64,000 bases of DNA from JADFWK01 sp035527895 (GTDB lineage: Bacteria; Desulfobacterota; DSM-4660; Desulfatiglandales; B25-G16): the NCBI GenBank assembly GCA_035527895.1, contig DATKZQ010000106.1:4699-68698 (forward strand), in the 5' to 3' direction. Each line of letters opens with the position of its first letter. Within the stretch, counting starts at the first letter, position 1. Made by a program: the position numbers and the translations under genes. Positions 61,923 to 64,000 of the stretch are shown here, in pieces. The notes beneath the pieces were generated by a model that saw only the letters and a program-made list of their open reading frames with translations, was not told the origin of the DNA and made no database searches.

Positions 61923-63572
61923 ATGGTTACTTCAGGTTTGAATACTATTAATCAGCCTTTGTTTCAGAAGCGTAACGAAAGGATATTAGGGGAAGATCCT
62001 GAGAAGATATCCAGTTACGACGAACTGCCCTACGAAAGCAGTCCGTTTCCCCAGAGCCATCCCGACCGGCTTGCCACCCTGGGTCGCCTGTTCGGCATGT
62101 CCCCCACGCCGGTTACCCGATGTCGTGTCCTCGAGCTCGGCTGCGCAAGCGGCGGCAACCTCATTCCCATGGCATACCATTTGCCAGGGAGCGAGTTTGT
62201 GGGGGTAGATCTCTCAGGGCGGCAAGTCTCAACCGGTCGCGAGGTGATCGAGGACTTAGCCTTGAAAAACATCCGCATCGAGCATGCATCCATCATGGAT
62301 GTGAACGGCCCGTGGGGGGTCTTCGACTACATCATCTGCCACGGAGTCTACTCATGGGTACCGGACGAGGTCCAGGACAAAATCCTGACCATCGCCTCGG
62401 GGAACCTTGCTCCCCAGGGGATCGCTTATGTAAGCTATAACACCTATCCCGGATGGCATATGCGCGAGATGATCCGCCATATGATGCTCTACCATGCGAA
62501 CCAGTTCCAAGAAACCCAGGAACGCATCGACCAGGCAAGGGCCCTGGTGGATTTTCTAGCAGACTCAGCCCCTGCAGAAGACGATCCTTACGGCTTGTTG
62601 CTTCAAAAAGAACTCGACAACATCAGGGACAGCAGCGATTCCTACCTTTTCCACGATCACATGGAAGTGGTGAACGCGCCGGTCTATTTCTACCAGTTTG
62701 CAGAGCGGGCGGAAAGGCACGGCCTGCAATACCTGAGCGAGGCCAATTTTGCAACGGTGCTCACCGGCGGGTTTCCCGAGGAAGTTGCGGAAACGCTGGA
62801 CCGGATCAGCGACGACCTCATCCGCAACGAGCAGTACATGGATTTTGTCCGGAACCGCATGTTTCGGCAGACCCTCCTATGCCAGAAGAATATTTCTCTT
62901 AAGCGAGGGCTGGGAGGAGAAGACGTGAGCGGTCTGCTGGTAGCCTCGGCCGCGCGCCCTGACAAGGAGCCGGTAGACCTCGCACCAGGAGTTAAACAAT
63001 CCTTTGAGCCGCCGGGAGGATTGCCCGTTCAGACCGAATTCCCTTTGACCAAGGCAGCGCTTACAGTCCTCTGGGAGCATTGGCCCCGGGTCATCGACCC
63101 GAACACGCTCTTCCAGGAGGCGAGCCGGCGCCTGGGCGACTCCCTGGGGCACAGGAAAGCCCAAATTCAGAAAAGCCGGCGTGTGCTCGCGGATGACCTG
63201 CTCCACTGCTATGCCGCCAACGTGGTGGAGTTTCACACCTGGCAGGCGGATTTTGTAACCGAGGTAAGCGAGCGGCCCAGGGTGAGCGGGCTCGCGTCGT
63301 ATATGGCCGGAAAGGAGCAGTTTGCGGTAAACCAGCGCCACCAAGGTGTGCACCTGGATCCCGTGGCCCTGGAGCTGCTTCGCCTCCTGGATGGCACCAG
63401 GGACCGCACTGCACTAATCAAACACTTGAGCAACCTGGTGGAAAAAGGGACGCTCGTGGTGAAAGAAGACGGTGCTAGTTCAGAAAACGCCGAAAAGACC
63501 AGAGCTGATTTGAGCAAGGCAGTAGAAGAGGGCCTGGCCAAGCTGGCCACTAACGCTCTGCTTGTGGGATAA
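61923..63572 (+). CDS. SAM-dependent methyltransferase with regulatory domain (PKMT-like), T6SS-linked
   Basis: A 549-residue protein. SYDELPYESSPFPQSHPDRL then the SAM-binding motif VLELGCASGGNLIPMA (about residues 67-82) and GVDLSGRQVSTGREV define the class I methyltransferase domain; IICHGVYSWVPDEVQDKIL is its typical middle. About residues 235-340 hold the methyltransferase regulatory domain (DHMEVVNAPVYFYQFAERAE), and the last 200 residues a helical domain. The layout is that of protein lysine methyltransferases of the rickettsial PKMT type. Its place directly behind vgrG suggests a T6SS effector or a modifier of one. The start is uncertain: no ribosome site precedes the ATG at 61923. 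Confidence 0.85.
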   Translation: MVTSGLNTINQPLFQKRNERILGEDPEKISSYDELPYESSPFPQSHPDRLATLGRLFGMSPTPVTRCRVLELGCASGGNLIPMAYHLPGSEFVGVDLSGRQVSTGREVIEDLALKNIRIEHASIMDVNGPWGVFDYIICHGVYSWVPDEVQDKILTIASGNLAPQGIAYVSYNTYPGWHMREMIRHMMLYHANQFQETQERIDQARALVDFLADSAPAEDDPYGLLLQKELDNIRDSSDSYLFHDHMEVVNAPVYFYQFAERAERHGLQYLSEANFATVLTGGFPEEVAETLDRISDDLIRNEQYMDFVRNRMFRQTLLCQKNISLKRGLGGEDVSGLLVASAARPDKEPVDLAPGVKQSFEPPGGLPVQTEFPLTKAALTVLWEHWPRVIDPNTLFQEASRRLGDSLGHRKAQIQKSRRVLADDLLHCYAANVVEFHTWQADFVTEVSERPRVSGLASYMAGKEQFAVNQRHQGVHLDPVALELLRLLDGTRDRTALIKHLSNLVEKGTLVVKEDGASSENAEKTRADLSKAVEEGLAKLATNALLVG

Positions 63573-63655
63573 TGAAACATTGTGCGCCAACCTGCAGGGT
63601 ATCCAATGTCAAAATCCCCTCCCTTGACGGGAGGGGATTACGGGGGAGGAACTAC
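63573..63655 (+). repeat. partial CTGCAG/CCCTCCC repeat at a stop codon
   Basis: Begins as TGAAACATTGTGCGCCAACC directly after the methyltransferase TAA, then CCTGCAGGGTATCCAATGTC and the hairpin CCCTCCCTTGACGGGAGGG. The first arm of the CTGCAG hairpin is missing and the right side diverges. Confidence 0.75.
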
Positions 63656-63690
63656 GCGTTAACCTTGGAGCAAGGTTATATTGTGCAAAA

Positions 63691-63964
63691 TGAAGCACCC
63701 TGCAGAAAGCTGCAGGGTATCCAATGCCAAAGTCCCCTCCCTTGATGGGAGGGGATAAAGGGGAGGGTGACCAACGATTTTATCACCCCCACTTCACCCT
63801 GTTAAATAAAGATGGAAGAAACTTGTGACCTATTTGTTTCGTAACTGTCTATTTTCCTTACTGAAGTCTCAATTACCCGATTTAACAGGGCAGGCCTCCC
63901 CCATCAAGGGGGAGGCACTGTATGTTAACCCTGCAGCAAGCTGCAGGGAATTGTCAAATTAAAT
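63691..63964 (+). repeat. CTGCAG/CCCTCCC repeat interrupted by a 94-bp element
   Basis: Same layout as the copy at 26693: the hairpin CCCTGCAGAAAGCTGCAGGG, then CCCTCCCTTGATGGGAGGG, ATTTTATCACCCCC, the hairpin CCTCCCCCATCAAGGGGGAG and closing CCCTGCAGCAAGCTGCAGGG. Between ATCACCCCC and CCTCCCCC it contains an extra inverted-repeat element at 63797-63890. Confidence 0.88.
63797..63890. mobile_element. 94-bp element with 11-bp terminal inverted repeats (MITE-like)
   Basis: CCCTGTTAAAT (63797-63807) and ATTTAACAGGG (63880-63890) are perfect inverted repeats. The inside has no gene. CA stands on both sides, a possible 2-base target duplication. It sits inside a repeat copy that is otherwise close to the one at 26693. 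Confidence 0.55.
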
Positions 63965-64000
63965 TGGATATGGATGTAGGGGAGTCATCATTTGGAACCC
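63965..64000. other. right edge of window, nothing recognised
   Basis: The last 36 bases follow the repeat and contain no recognisable feature; any downstream T6SS gene (for example PAAR) would lie beyond the window. Confidence 0.3.

Overview
The window reads like a chromosomal segment of an anaerobic deltaproteobacterium (Desulfobacterota type). This is an inference from gene content: a tungsten/molybdenum aldehyde ferredoxin oxidoreductase, a TAXI-type TRAP transporter, a likely selenocysteine codon in a cupin gene, a SelD-associated type of FAD protein and a complete type VI secretion (T6SS) locus. No rRNA, tRNA, integrase, transposase or CRISPR array was seen. Gene order is loose and mixed-strand in the first 38 kb and dense and co-directional in the last 26 kb.

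Region 1 (1-13 kb): the 5' part of a SagB-type dehydrogenase, a seven-helix membrane protein, a DAO-family FAD oxidoreductase, an exported ASH-domain protein, a TAXI-TRAP transporter pair, a cupin gene whose reading frame runs through UGA into a conserved tail with a SECIS-like hairpin behind it, the AOR gene, and a LysM plus glycoside-hydrolase-like exported protein. Region 2 (13-19 kb): a short set of redox-flavoured genes (a small membrane protein, a cysteine-less AhpD/CMD protein, an FAD/NAD oxidoreductase), a HEAT-like 707-residue protein and a VOC protein.

Region 3 (19.6-35.7 kb): amino-acid and small-molecule metabolism. It holds two tandem alanine dehydrogenases (the second with Arg in place of the catalytic Lys75), alanine racemase, a PLP aminotransferase, an outer-membrane-like DUF3187 protein, a decayed response regulator, a phosphoesterase overlapping a ParB/AsnC-like fusion, a class C26 glutamine hydrolase coupled to a D-amino-acid-type transaminase, an OB-HD nuclease, a sodium:solute symporter, an LsrF-like aldolase and a zinc alcohol dehydrogenase. 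Together these could interconvert L- and D-alanine, pyruvate and related amino acids. Region 4 (36-38 kb): a MoaD-like/HTH/hydrolase trio and an HNH endonuclease.

Region 5 (38.4-63.6 kb): the T6SS. Order: a zinc-ribbon protein with a repeated PETVI tail, a TagH-C-like protein, tssJ, tssK, tssL, tssM, tagF, an intergenic repeat, tssA, tssB, tssC, hcp, tssE, tssF, tssG, clpV, vgrG, and a lysine-methyltransferase-like gene. All core parts are present except PAAR and FHA/kinase/phosphatase genes, which are not in the window. VgrG carries a long, AT-richer C-terminal module with two hydrophobic segments, a candidate effector part.

The intergenic DNA carries palindromic repeat families. One (CTGCAG hairpin plus a CCCTCCC hairpin) sits directly at the stop codons of plus-strand genes, always in the same orientation. 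A 20-nt palindrome is nested both in that family and in an unrelated TCATTGCGAG-type repeat. A 94-bp terminal-inverted-repeat element interrupts one copy.
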